DNA from: Candidatus Liberimonas magnetica
GTDB lineage: Bacteria > Elusimicrobiota > Endomicrobiia > Endomicrobiales > JAFGIL01
Length of the DNA stretch: 64,000 nt
Reading direction: 5' to 3'
NCBI GenBank assembly: GCA_020523885.1
Contig: JAJAPY010000009.1
Coordinates: 46,586 to 110,585 of the forward strand
Numbering within the stretch: the first letter of the stretch is position 1; every line of letters starts with the position of its first letter. A model generated the notes under the pieces. It was not told where the DNA came from, searched no databases, and saw nothing but the letters and a program-made list of their open reading frames with translations. Positions 8,345 to 16,528 of this stretch are shown in pieces. Position numbers and translations under genes: made by a program.

Positions 8345-8488
8345 CACTACTTCGTTAAGTCGAACGTTCCACGACAGTCTTTTTTCTTCGGTGTCTTTGC
8401 GAGGAGCGAAGCGACGTGGCAATCTCCAAAACGCCGAGATTGCTTCGCCTCCGGCTCGCAATGACAAACCTCACTTAACGAAGTAGTG
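8345..8488. mobile_element. MITE-like palindromic repeat, copy 1
   Basis: A 144-bp non-coding element with 15-bp perfect terminal inverted repeats (CACTACTTCGTTAAG / CTTAACGAAGTAGTG) and inner arms of the widespread type GCGAGGAGCGAAGC...GGCAATCTCC. An inverted copy at 16687-16825 differs by one internal base apart from the loss of a few terminal bases. It carries no gene and would be mobilised in trans. The near identity of two copies in degenerate surroundings indicates recent movement. Confidence 0.75.
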
Positions 8489-8517
8489 ATAGAAATTGAC
8501 GCAATCTCCTCAAATAA

Positions 8518-9636
8518 TCATCCTTTTGAACACAATAAGTCACATAAGTCATGCTTGGCACCGATTTGGCACCGATCTATCATGTATCTTACAATTGTTT
8601 CCGCAATAAAGGCATGACCATCCTTATTAGGATGTGCGTCATCTTGGCTTAGCCAGAAGGCACTTATATCTTCCCATCCATTCTTTTCCATTATTTCCTG
8701 GTAAACAGGATAACTGTCAATAACATAGTAACCATAATCACTAAGCTTTTTTACTATGGGTTGGTGAAAAAGAGTATAAAGAGGGTCATCCATGAAATTT
8801 GAGTAGCGCTTTATCCATGGATTGAACACAAAAGCTATTACAGGTATATTGTGTAATTTTGCATTTTCAGCTAAGGCCTTTAGTTCATTTAATTGTGTAT
8901 CATAAGTTTTTCCTGAGTAATAATAATACGAGTATGCTTTGTCAGGGTTTGTGGGATCAGACTCCATAAAAGTCGTCATTTTTTTCACTTGGTGAAGACG
9001 CCATTTTTGAATAAGTAATTTCAGTATCATGGAGCCTAAAATATTGTTCCCATATTCAGGTGAGATATAATTTGGAGGTTTTGTGTCTATTGGTTCGGGA
9101 TCGTTGTGGTCGTAATGCAGTATAACAAGGTCCGGCCCCCAAGGTAGAACAAACTTTTCAAAAGCGGCTCTATTGTGTTGGCAGTTATATCCAGGCACAC
9201 TGAAATTGCCGAGTTCAATTTTTTTATTATAATGTTTTTCAAGCATTATTCTTAAAAGTTCCGCATATGTCTGGTTATATTCAACACCCCATCCAAAAGG
9301 TGATGAATCACCTAAGACAGCGATACGAAAATCTGGGTTCTTTATTTTAATATTATTGGAAGAAATGCGCCGTCTCCCATGTTTGGATGTAGCAATACGC
9401 ACTCCCTTCCATTCTATATTGATGCCAGGTTTAAGCTTATACACCATTTTAGGATAAGGGCTCGGCTTAGTGAATTCTGCTATCAATGTTTTGTCATCTG
9501 TTTTTTGTTGAGAAATTGAAGGGAATTTATTTAAAAAAAATAATCTAAATATAATTTCAGCTGCCAAACATGAAAATATCAATGATAAAATACATAGGGA
9601 AATGGATTTTAACAATCTGTATTTGTATATATTCAT
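8518..9636 (-). CDS. Membrane-anchored SGNH/GDSL hydrolase
   Basis: A 372-residue protein with an N-terminal hydrophobic anchor (about residues 10-33) and an SGNH hydrolase domain. The catalytic Ser111 is in VLGDSSPFGWG; the C-terminal Asp/His pair is in DDAHPNKDGH (about 335-344). Family members remove acyl groups from sugars or lipids at the cell surface; the substrate here is unknown. Orientation of the anchor suggests the enzyme faces the periplasm. The last residues (about CQIGAKHDLCDLLCSKG) are coded by a dispersed intergenic repeat (see 8546-8567), so the original C-terminus was probably replaced or extended. A motif shared with other island genes lies 40-60 bases upstream. Confidence 0.8.
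   Translation of the reverse strand: MNIYKYRLLKSISLCILSLIFSCLAAEIIFRLFFLNKFPSISQQKTDDKTLIAEFTKPSPYPKMVYKLKPGINIEWKGVRIATSKHGRRRISSNNIKIKNPDFRIAVLGDSSPFGWGVEYNQTYAELLRIMLEKHYNKKIELGNFSVPGYNCQHNRAAFEKFVLPWGPDLVILHYDHNDPEPIDTKPPNYISPEYGNNILGSMILKLLIQKWRLHQVKKMTTFMESDPTNPDKAYSYYYYSGKTYDTQLNELKALAENAKLHNIPVIAFVFNPWIKRYSNFMDDPLYTLFHQPIVKKLSDYGYYVIDSYPVYQEIMEKNGWEDISAFWLSQDDAHPNKDGHAFIAETIVRYMIDRCQIGAKHDLCDLLCSKG
8546..8567 (+). repeat. Dispersed 3' tag, type AAGTCATGCTTGGCACCGAT
   Basis: One of seven related tags. Others: 11559-11580, 12368-12392, 16200-16222, 16666-16686, 19338-19372 and 45628-45650; the consensus on the plus strand is about TTAGTGAAGYCAGGCACMGA with variation. All have the same orientation and lie at or just beyond the 3' side of a minus-strand gene. 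The 22 bases before this copy (acaataagtcacataagtca core) are also found before the copy at 16666. Function unknown. Confidence 0.55.
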
Positions 9637-9819
9637 AATCCGGTATCACCTCTAACTTCACTAACTATTTTGCATCTTAATGTATCTATTGACTTGTTCT
9701 TCAGCCACGTCCAAACCCGCATCGGACGCGGCAATCATTGTTTCTTTCCCTTTTAAGTGTAGGGTCAAGAGTTGGCGCAGTAGTTTAGGTTATGCCTATC
9801 TATTTCTGTCCCTTTCGTC

Positions 9820-10525
9820 TGACAGTGCCTCATTAGCGTAACCATGCCCCGTTTCCAACTCCTGCCACATCAAACCGTACGTGAGGTTCTCCCTCATACG
9901 GCTTTCCGACAACATTCTTCTGTTGCATTCAAAGTGCCTGTTTCTCGGCTCTTCTTGGCTGACAGATATAACGTGAGCTGGAGTTCTCGTGATTTTTTTT
10001 CTGGTGTTGTTGGCCTGTTAGGGCATGCACCGTCACTTACCTCCGTTACATGTCTTGTTGAAGCAGAGACCCTTCCCTATGAAAAGTTATGTTGTCTTTT
10101 CAATCATCGGTACTATGACCTCATCCGACTTCTTGACAGGCTTCGTTCAGAGTTTCGCTTTCGCTTATATCCTTACTTCCGCCTACTTCTTGCGACCTGT
10201 CAAGCTCTCCCTTGTTTCATAAAATACTTTCCCAGCATTCCGCTCCCCATATGCCGAAGAGTTCTTCAGGGCTGCTTCTCCAGATTCTTCACCCCTTATT
10301 TCGCCTTCGCTACATTAGAACAGCTCGGCTCTCTTTCTTAAAGCTAACGACACTGCAGGATTCCCTTTAATGGTACGGACTGCTGTTTTGCATCTCATCC
10401 TCTGAGATTTCATCCGCTTTGACGCATCCAGTCACCCAGTGCATCAGGATTTAGCTATCTGGCTCTCTGGCGATTACCAGTATCGGACTTCCACCGATGA
10501 GTATTCTATGCCTTGCAAGGCACAC
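9820..10525 (-). mobile_element. Relic group II intron lacking most of its reverse transcriptase
   Basis: The minus strand carries a domain V-like hairpin at about 9871-9906 (AGCCGTATGAGGG, GAGAA loop, CCTCACGTACGGTT), with the catalytic AGC and the conserved ACGGTT. About 490 bases of structured RNA sequence upstream, with GTGTG near 10525 as a possible 5' end and AAGTCGGATGAGGTCATAGTACC-type sequence before the reading frame, match the layout of bacterial group II introns. The intron-encoded protein is reduced to a frameshifted N-terminus. Splicing or mobility on its own is therefore not expected, though the ribozyme might still fold. Confidence 0.65.
9898..10036 (-). pseudogene. N-terminal remnant of an intron-encoded reverse transcriptase (LtrA-type)
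   Basis: From a GTG at 10036 preceded by GGAGG, the frame reads TVHALTGQQHQKK. After a one-base shift it continues SRELQLTLYLSAKKSRE, which resembles the N-terminus of group II intron reverse transcriptases (LTDQQHRKKVRELQ type). It then joins directly to the region before domain V; all polymerase and maturase domains are deleted. Confidence 0.55.
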
Positions 10526-10625
10526 CAATATGTATCTTATGTCCGGAAACCGGCATGAAATTCTTTGTGTCTGGCGGCTAAAGAATATTCATCCAAGGAT
10601 TACGGTGCTTGGCTTATCTAACCGG

Positions 10626-11444
10626 CTACTTCAACAGCTTAACATGTTTTGACAGGCCTAAATAATTTTTTTTTGTGGAAACTCGCTTGCCTGTTTCTTT
10701 TTCGTGATATTCTCTTGCCTTGCCGGCCACAGTGCCGCCTCTTTTTGCAACATCTTTGTTTTGCTCGAAACCTATCGCATCTTCGGTCTGGGCAATATCT
10801 GTTGTGGAAGCTTCGCCTAGCATTGTAAATATCAACTCAAGGTCTGTCATGTGGTCGCGCAGGTTTTCTCGTTTCAGGTGTTTGAATTTCACATACTGGC
10901 TTGGAGTCATGCCGAAAGTTGCTTTCGATATTTCCGCGGTAAGTATTGAGTATTCTCTTTCTTCCTTTACGTTCCGGTTTTTCCATTCATCCGTGAGTTT
11001 GTCACGGACGGCAATACCGCGCATTCGTTTTTCTATCCAATCATCAGGATAACCCTTGAGTTTATAAAGCATTCTGGTTCTTTTAGTGGCAAGCTCCGGG
11101 TTCTCTATTTCCTGTACCCGTTCATAGCCCACTTTCGCCAGCCAGCGTTTGAAAGGTTCAGCTTTGGGTGATGGGATTGACTGGATTATCCTGAAAATGC
11201 CTTCTGTATTGGCACAGTTCATTTTCTGCCTGCCTCCCCCTGTCTGGATTTCAAGGGTATGGACAATTTGTCCATACCCTTTGGAAAGCTCTTCATCTCT
11301 AAGACGCATTTTGTTTATATAGTCTTTAGGGTTGTGAGTATTGGTCAACGCTAAAACTACATCTTCAACAACAAACCACCACTCATTATTGTGAATTGTT
11401 TTTCTGATGTTTTTGTTTTTGAACACGGCTATTTTTGTTTCCAT
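10626..11444 (-). CDS. BRO-N domain protein (phage antirepressor-like)
   Basis: A 272-residue protein with an N-terminal BRO/Bro-N DNA-binding domain (about residues 3-120: FKNKNIRKTIHNNEWWFVVEDV, then LTNTHNPKDYINKM, ending near KAEPFKRWLAKVGYERVQE). The rest is helical and charged, without a known enzyme motif. BRO proteins are carried by phages and mobile islands and usually act as regulators or antirepressors. The start codon has a clear GGAGGATGA ribosome site. A dispersed tag lies upstream at 11559-11580. A broken relative of the DinD/BRO-like group lies at 29537-29677. Confidence 0.85.
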   Translation of the reverse strand: METKIAVFKNKNIRKTIHNNEWWFVVEDVVLALTNTHNPKDYINKMRLRDEELSKGYGQIVHTLEIQTGGGRQKMNCANTEGIFRIIQSIPSPKAEPFKRWLAKVGYERVQEIENPELATKRTRMLYKLKGYPDDWIEKRMRGIAVRDKLTDEWKNRNVKEEREYSILTAEISKATFGMTPSQYVKFKHLKRENLRDHMTDLELIFTMLGEASTTDIAQTEDAIGFEQNKDVAKRGGTVAGKAREYHEKETGKRVSTKKNYLGLSKHVKLLK

Positions 11445-11607
11445 TTCATCCTCCCAAAGAATTTTGAGATTTTGGCGGCTTCTCTAACCTTACTTACTCT
11501 TTTGTGATTAAATATATCGTAAGACTTATTCTTCGAATCGCGACAATATATAGAGTTTAGTCAAGCCTGACCTGGCACAGTTCTAGTTCTCTTATTTATA
11601 TTTCTTA

Positions 11608-11985
11608 CTAGATTTTCTTTAGAACATATTTCTCCTGCAATAAAGAGAGATATTCGTTTTCCATTAAGATCATAATAAAATATTCTTTTGAATCAACATC
11701 AATTCCTCTCACAAATATTTCTACCATATCTCTAATTACTTTTTTGTTATAGAGCAAAAGAAATAAATTCATCTTATTTCTTAGAATTATCCGGAAAAAC
11801 AATCCCGTTTTTGAATTAATGAGTTTTAAAACTTCATTAAACTTTTTATCTGATTTAATTCTTCTTAAACCGTCATTAGCTTTTAACATGGTAACCGATG
11901 TAAGCTTCCCATGCTCATCAGCCCACAATAGAATATCTTTTATGTCTTTTACTTTTTCATTTTTTAATATATAGAAATCGTCCAT
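11608..11985 (-). CDS. Small hypothetical protein
   Basis: A 125-residue protein that I do not recognise. It is mixed charged and hydrophobic, predicted mostly helical, without signal peptide or clear membrane segment, although FFRIILRNKMNLFLLLYN is hydrophobic. The ribosome site AAAGGATGAG lies eight bases before the ATG. It stands alone, with a dispersed 3' tag about 30-50 bases downstream, like several other single-gene units of this island. Confidence 0.55.
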   Translation of the reverse strand: MDDFYILKNEKVKDIKDILLWADEHGKLTSVTMLKANDGLRRIKSDKKFNEVLKLINSKTGLFFRIILRNKMNLFLLLYNKKVIRDMVEIFVRGIDVDSKEYFIMILMENEYLSLLQEKYVLKKI

Positions 11986-12134
11986 TTTCTCATCCTTTAT
12001 TAATGTATTTTACTATATTTGGGTGTAATTTAGCTAACTAATTCATCTCGTTATTTGCGCCTTTTGGCATTGGTATCGTTTGTTGACATCAACAAAACGA
12101 TGATTTACCGGTTCTCCAGCATTCTCGTATGCAT

Positions 12135-12243
12135 CTATATATCATAATCAATATCTGGTGTGGAATCATGTAAAAATTCTTTACTTAGATGTATATATAT
12201 CATTGTGGTTTTTGTTGATGAATGCCCCATTATTTCTGTATCC
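12135..12243 (-). pseudogene. C-terminal remnant of a tyrosine integrase
   Basis: The minus strand reads EIMGHSSTKTTMIYIHLSKE and on to PDIDYDI, ending in a stop. It matches the last 34 residues of the intact integrase at 35027-36097; the DNA is almost identical over about 104 bp. The fragment includes the catalytic His and Tyr but nothing upstream. It marks an older integrase copy belonging to the left island, whose body was lost. Confidence 0.85.
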
Positions 12244-12263
12244 AGGCAGGACAAACAGATGAG

Positions 12264-12304
12264 ATAGTATATACTATAGTCGATTTGTTATGTGGCGCGC
12301 CACA
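12264..12304. promoter_or_regulatory. Two perfect palindromes downstream of parB (possible parS/operator)
   Basis: ATAGTATATACTAT (12264-12277) and TGTGGCGCGCCACA (12291-12304) are perfect 14-bp palindromes 13 bp apart, about 110 bp below the parB stop. ParB-family proteins load at short palindromes close to their own gene, so one of these may be its centromere-like site. Neither matches the chromosomal parS consensus. Confidence 0.4.
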
Positions 12305-12410
12305 GAAGATTTAGAGACAATGAAATGTGAACGGGTGAGGGTTTAAAGCCATAAAGAAGTTAGTATACTTAGCGAAGCCAGGCACAGATTTCTTTGCGCT
12401 ATATGCTTGC

Positions 12411-13601
12411 CTACCGATCTTTTCGGGTTGCTTTCAGCATCTCCTGCATTTTTTGTATTCCTTCTTTAAGCCTTGTGGCATCAGCCTCGCTTATACCCGG
12501 CATGGACAAAGCCTGCTGCATGTTATTAATGATATCGTTTGCCTGAGCTCCCCCAAGCATGCCAACCGGATTACCCGATGCTTCATCAGCCGGATGTTCC
12601 GGCATGGCTTCCGTATTAGTGTTTTGCAGGTTCATCCTTTTAAGCTCATCAAAACTATGTTGCAGCTCCCTTGCTTTTTGGGCAGCCCGTTCGTTGGCTT
12701 CTCTTGCTTTCCCTTTATCTTTTTCTTCTTTTTTCGCCAGCTCAACCTGTTCCTTTATCTGTTTTACAAGTTCATTGGCAAAGGCTATAGCCTGCTCGGC
12801 ATCATCCTTCTTCCTGTTAAACTTCAATGTAGCACAAAACCCGCTTTTTGTTGGTTTTATATACATTTTCTTGTTTTCCGGCTTTATCTCGCCCAGGTTG
12901 TCCCTGCCACCCGCCACTTGCCCCCTGTCCCCTGATGTTGATAGCGCCTTATTTACCAGAGTTTCAAGGTTTTTTACTGAAAGTCCTTCTTTGTCAATCC
13001 TTTCAATCATAGCGATTTGCATTGCAGTATCAGTCAGTTTTGATATCTGGTTGATATGGGCTATACCAATTGTAAATCGATTTACAATTTCGCGGACAGG
13101 CTCAGAAAGCTCTGTAGCAGCAATATATTGGCTTACATGTGCATGCGTTTTTTTCAAGTCCGCAGCCAGTTCTTCCTGTGTCTTCCCCCCTGCTTCCATA
13201 GCCCATTTATATGATAAACCCCTATCAACAGGCAGCAAGTCCTCACGCTCATCGTTCTCCGAAATAGTGATCCGGGCCTTGTCATACTCTGAAAGCCCTT
13301 CCCTTACAAGGCACCTGATCTGCGGCCAGTTGAGCTGTTTTGCTGCCAACAGCCTCCCCTGTCCTGCTATAAGTTCATACCGAACTTGCCCTTCCGTAGC
13401 CTTGTGCGAAGGAGGGTCCTTTTTACAAACAACAATATCCTGAAGCTGCCCTATCGTTTTCATATCCTGCGCCAGCTCAGCCACCTTCCCAGCATCATGG
13501 TACCTGCCCCACTGTATTGATTCCCCGGGAATCATGTGGGGCCTTACATGCCCAGGCAAGTCTATAAGCCCCACATCCACCAACCGAATTTCCTCAGGCA
13601 T
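12411..13601 (-). CDS. Solitary ParB/RepB-family partition protein
   Basis: A 396-residue ParB-type protein. The ParB N-terminal domain is at about residues 5-125, with the signature LIAGQGRLLAAKQL in place of GERRLRA, and ENDEREDLLPVDRGLSY. A central helix-turn-helix (KTQEELAADLKKTHAHVSQY) follows at about 153-175. The second half is charged and coiled, with a short linker SGDRGQVAGGRDN that looks like a repeat-derived in-frame insertion. ParB clamps on DNA using CTP and works with ParA in plasmid or chromosome segregation, but no ParA is encoded within this window. This suggests either an orphan regulator or a leftover of a plasmid-like element. The start has a strong GGAGGGG site. Confidence 0.82.
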   Translation of the reverse strand: MPEEIRLVDVGLIDLPGHVRPHMIPGESIQWGRYHDAGKVAELAQDMKTIGQLQDIVVCKKDPPSHKATEGQVRYELIAGQGRLLAAKQLNWPQIRCLVREGLSEYDKARITISENDEREDLLPVDRGLSYKWAMEAGGKTQEELAADLKKTHAHVSQYIAATELSEPVREIVNRFTIGIAHINQISKLTDTAMQIAMIERIDKEGLSVKNLETLVNKALSTSGDRGQVAGGRDNLGEIKPENKKMYIKPTKSGFCATLKFNRKKDDAEQAIAFANELVKQIKEQVELAKKEEKDKGKAREANERAAQKARELQHSFDELKRMNLQNTNTEAMPEHPADEASGNPVGMLGGAQANDIINNMQQALSMPGISEADATRLKEGIQKMQEMLKATRKDR

Positions 13602-13643
13602 CCAACCCCTCCATCTAATTTGGCTATTTATAGAAACCTTAGC

Positions 13644-13724
13644 GTTCTATCAATTTTCGTATCCCCTTGCGGGATACGAAAATTAACGTTCCATAAATAT
13701 CGGTATCCCCTTGCGGGATAGGAA
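13644..13724. repeat. Two-unit 44-bp hairpin repeat upstream of parB
   Basis: Two units start GTTCTAT (13644) and GTTCCAT (13688). Each carries GTATCCC-CTTGC-GGGATA. The first forms a perfect 14-bp stem with a five-base loop (13652-13684). Placed between parB and the small gene at 13783-13884, it could be a terminator-like or protein-binding structure; no T-tract follows. Confidence 0.45.
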
Positions 13725-13782
13725 CAGTCAAAATCTACTCTTATATAAGTATTGTGTCCCCCGATTTCCCAATTATGTAGAA

Positions 13783-13884
13783 TTATCTGCTTTCTCTTTT
13801 TGCTTTTTTTATAAGCCTTTTCTCTTTCAATGTTTTCTCTGCTGTCTTTTTTACTTCTTTTCTTGCCTTTTGGTCTTTACCCAT
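13783..13884 (-). CDS. 33-residue lysine-rich peptide, copy 1
   Basis: A very short gene with an excellent ribosome site (AAAGGAG) seven bases before ATG. The product begins MGKDQKARKEVKKTAEKTLK and ends KKAKRESR: 33 residues, about half Lys/Arg, probably one amphipathic helix. A second copy with six replacements is encoded at 31284-31385 with the same ribosome site and similar upstream DNA. Conservation of length, charge and start signal between copies in otherwise unrelated places argues that it is translated. Function unknown; a nucleic-acid-binding or antitoxin-like role would be a guess. Confidence 0.6.
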   Translation of the reverse strand: MGKDQKARKEVKKTAEKTLKEKRLIKKAKRESR

Positions 13885-13939
13885 GGTTTTTCTCCTTTAC
13901 TTAATTTTACATCTACTGCTAAATATTGTTTTAAATTTT

Positions 13940-14117
13940 TAAGTCTTAATAACGCCTTAAGAGCAAGCAAATTATCGCCATGAATGATCATGTTCTTGGT
14001 ATCTTTATCACCATATGACAGTTTAGGATTTTCTTCAAGTATACGTGGTTCAATATTTGAGATATCGTACTCAGGGTTATCTTTACCAATCCATGTCAGT
14101 TCAAGTTTCTGTTTCAT
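13940..14117 (-). pseudogene. N-terminal fragment of a type III (mod-like) DNA methyltransferase
   Basis: Residues 1-57 read MKQKLELTWIGKDNPEYDIS and on to IIHGDNLLALKALL, the standard N-terminus of type III Mod and related adenine methyltransferases, just before the motif that begins IYIDPPFNTG. Homology stops there. The frame then runs into the upstream region of the 33-residue peptide gene and stops at 13851. The catalytic NPPY-type motif and all recognition parts are missing, so it is inactive. It directly follows the AlbA_2 ATPase gene (stop and start adjacent). Confidence 0.75.
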
Positions 14118-16052
14118 TTATTTTCCCTTTGTTTTGTACGCCTGATCCGGATGATTCTTAATAGTCGGGTATTTAAGCTCAAGTACGCCTTCATTAACCA
14201 TGGAGGTTAAATACTTCTCTTGCAAAGCTTTCGGGTTTCTGTTAAGAAGCCGGCTCAGCTCTTTTAAAGAAACTGCTCTGTTTCTGCACAACCCCTTGAT
14301 AATGGCCTGCATATCAGCCTGTTTTACCTTTCCTGGCATTGTTTTATACCCTAACGATGCAAGGATTTCTGCTAATAAAGCATTCAAATATGGGGAGTTC
14401 CCGCTCAAATGTGGTGAGTTCCCATCCAAATATGGGGAGTTACCGCTCAAATGTGGGGAGTTCCTTCCCAAATCTTGGGAGTTCCCTGCTAAATCTTGGG
14501 AGTTGTCCATTGATGAAGATATACTTATATCATCTGATTTTTCAGGTTGTTTTTGAATTTCAGCTGGTAGTTTGTAAAAACTTGCCCTGGTTTCTCCTTC
14601 TTTAACCAAAATATGTTCCTGCACAAGAGCGGCAAGCATTGCGGTTATATCACTGCGATGGGCTGTGGAAAGCTGTTTGACTCTGTCATGATTGACCATG
14701 CCTTCCGTTGCCGCGGTAACCAGGATAATCCTGCCAAGTTCGGGCAGCTGCCGGAAGCGTTCCCCAAAAAGGCCGTCAAGCATGCGCACACTTTCATCGG
14801 GAAGCAGGCTTATCATTCTGAGTTCAAGCAGGGTGTACTCATGCCGCTTATCTTCAGAAAGCAGCGGTGCCCGCCAGTGCTGCTGTTTCCAGTTCCGGAA
14901 AATCTTTGAGAGGCCGGAGCCTGCCTGATCGCCAAGCCCCACATAGCGGAACATAGCCTGAATGCGGCGGTTTCTGCAGTCGCTGATGCCTCCGCGAAGC
15001 GCTTCTTCAAGAGAAACACGCATAAGGCCCGGGTTTCTGAACCCGAACATATCCGGGCGCTTGACTACAAGTACCGAAACACGACCCGTAAAATCCGCAT
15101 GGATAAGCGTATTAGTCAAGGCTTCACGTACAGCTTCATGAACAGGAGTGTCATCAGTGCGGACGCCTTCTTTTAACTGGAACGGGATTTTCAAATCAGA
15201 GGTAAGCTTTCGGTATGCCTTTTGAAAAAAATCGTACAGATTACCCGACCAGGTACCATCAGGCACTAGCCGGTCTTTCCAGCGTGGCCCTGCCGTGGTC
15301 TCCGGCTCCTCTTGATAATCCACCATATAATTCGGGAATATATCCCGGATAGCTTCGTATTTCCCAAACATGAGAAGCCCGCCCGCACGAAGCCCTGATT
15401 TTCCGCTGTTTCTGTCTTTGCCTGTTGCACCAATTTTCTCAAGGAACTCCACAACCGGCAAATCTATCCAAGGATTGCCTCGCCTGACAGCTGAGAATAG
15501 GTTACGGTACCCATCGATTGTTTCCTTATCAAGGTCATCAATAGTAAAGCCATCCAATATTTTATCATCACGGGAATCTTCGATACTTTCCGCTAGCATA
15601 CGCTTTACGGTTTCATCATCAGCTTTGTAATCTCCTTCATGTCTGCGTACATATGTGTTGCCTAACGGGTTTGTACCCAGGTACACCGGCTTGTCTTGCC
15701 GGCGGGCTCTGGGAATGGTAGCCCTAATAATCTCTTTATCATCTACAACAATAACCTCTACATCGGAATCCTGAAGAATATTTTTATTAACTTTGTTTTT
15801 ACCGTTAATTGTATCCCACAGGGATTTTTTTACTTTATTTGTATCTTTTATACCTAAAACATTTAATGACCCGGGCTCCTTTTCTTCTATGCCAAGAAAA
15901 ATTTCGCCGCCGTCAGTATTGGCCATGGCGCTGTATGTTTCCCAGAAGTTATTAGGAAGTTCTCCACTGCCGTCGCGCCCTTGAGCAGACTTAAATTCAA
16001 GATCAACTGCTTCGCCCTGAGCAACAATATCTTCAAGCTTGTATTCTTTCAT
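14118..16052 (-). CDS. AlbA_2/Schlafen-like domain, RecG-like ATP-binding protein
   Basis: A 644-residue protein. The N-terminal AlbA_2 (Schlafen-type) domain at about 12-130 contains VDLEFKSAQG and FLGIEEKEPG. An HATPase_c_4 domain at about 300-400 has the helix VHEAVREALTNTLIHADFTG and the GFRNPG loop. Winged-helix regions follow. Residues about 515-555 are a repeated stretch of NSPHLSGNSPYLDG type coded by 21-bp tandem repeats. Family members are often called transcriptional regulators or RecG-like helicases and are found beside restriction-modification genes; the broken mod gene here fits that. No helicase motifs are present, so the RecG label is misleading. Confidence 0.82.
   Translation of the reverse strand: MKEYKLEDIVAQGEAVDLEFKSAQGRDGSGELPNNFWETYSAMANTDGGEIFLGIEEKEPGSLNVLGIKDTNKVKKSLWDTINGKNKVNKNILQDSDVEVIVVDDKEIIRATIPRARRQDKPVYLGTNPLGNTYVRRHEGDYKADDETVKRMLAESIEDSRDDKILDGFTIDDLDKETIDGYRNLFSAVRRGNPWIDLPVVEFLEKIGATGKDRNSGKSGLRAGGLLMFGKYEAIRDIFPNYMVDYQEEPETTAGPRWKDRLVPDGTWSGNLYDFFQKAYRKLTSDLKIPFQLKEGVRTDDTPVHEAVREALTNTLIHADFTGRVSVLVVKRPDMFGFRNPGLMRVSLEEALRGGISDCRNRRIQAMFRYVGLGDQAGSGLSKIFRNWKQQHWRAPLLSEDKRHEYTLLELRMISLLPDESVRMLDGLFGERFRQLPELGRIILVTAATEGMVNHDRVKQLSTAHRSDITAMLAALVQEHILVKEGETRASFYKLPAEIQKQPEKSDDISISSSMDNSQDLAGNSQDLGRNSPHLSGNSPYLDGNSPHLSGNSPYLNALLAEILASLGYKTMPGKVKQADMQAIIKGLCRNRAVSLKELSRLLNRNPKALQEKYLTSMVNEGVLELKYPTIKNHPDQAYKTKGK
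14382..14505. repeat. Six-unit 21-bp tandem repeat inside the AlbA_2 gene
   Basis: About six units of 21 bp of the form CAAATRTGGGGAGTTCCCR code for NSPHL/SG-type heptads in the protein's linker. The period is a multiple of three, so gain or loss of units keeps the frame. The units are similar but not identical. Confidence 0.75.
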
Positions 16053-16375
16053 ACCTATACCTCAACTTTGATTTATAGTACCTTCAATTGTATCAAAAAC
16101 AGTTCATTTCTGCTTGCCCTTTGTTTCCAATCCCATCTTTAGCAAAAGTTTTGGCTTTACTTTTTCAACACAATGCATCCTTGCCCTTGTCTGATTGTAT
16201 TAGTGAAGCCAGGCACAGATTTCATGATATTGGAGTTCTGTTTTTTGTGCTTTAAAGAATCAAAAATACCTAAGATGCTCATTCCTTACATTCTCCCTGT
16301 GCCTTCACATACAGGATATTCCGCAATTTCAAGTCCGACACTGTTCTACAACGACGAAGGAGTCCTGACGCAAAT
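16053..16375. other. Intergenic region with dispersed tag and a short broken frame
   Basis: No complete gene is seen. A 24-codon minus-strand frame (about 16089-16163, MHCVEKVKPKLLLKMGLETK) looks like the end of a lost gene. A dispersed 3' tag lies at 16200-16222 (TAGTGAAGCCAGGCACAGAT). The rest shows no structure that I can name. Confidence 0.4.
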
Positions 16376-16528
16376 TCATTTTCTTCTCGATTCCGAGAGG
16401 CCGATTGCTATCGCTTGTTTCCTGCTTTTGACCCTAGGGCCATTTTTTCCGATAGTCAGCTTTCCTTGCTTGAATTTATGCATCGCTTTTTCAACCGTCT
16501 GCTGTGATTTTTTGTTGTATCGTGTCAT
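16376..16528 (-). CDS. Small DUF6496-like basic protein
   Basis: A 50-residue protein with the pattern VEKAMHKFKQGKLTIGKNGP then RVKSRKQAIAIGLSESRRK. This closely resembles DUF6496-type proteins, whose members share a core of the form VMxEFKxGxLxSG...VxSRKQAIAIALSEA. The function of the family is unknown; members are often near plasmid or phage genes. A GGAAGGGG ribosome site precedes the ATG. It is a single-gene unit with a dispersed tag downstream (16200-16222). Confidence 0.7.
   Translation of the reverse strand: MTRYNKKSQQTVEKAMHKFKQGKLTIGKNGPRVKSRKQAIAIGLSESRRK

Noticed and set aside
8153..8467. Minus-strand frame starting MSLRAGGEAISAFWRLPRRF and its copy at 16703
   Set aside because: It is the translation of the MITE-like palindromic repeat and has no independent support.
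9844..10341. Plus-strand 165-residue frame
   Set aside because: It is antisense to the group II intron RNA and domain V.
13620..13730. Possible CRISPR array (two 44-bp units with GTATCCCCTTGCGGGATA)
   Set aside because: Only two degenerate units, no spacers of constant length between identical repeats, and no cas gene in the window.
14118..16052. ATP-dependent RecG helicase annotation
   Set aside because: No helicase motifs are present; the RecG name comes from old labels for AlbA_2/HATPase_c_4 proteins.
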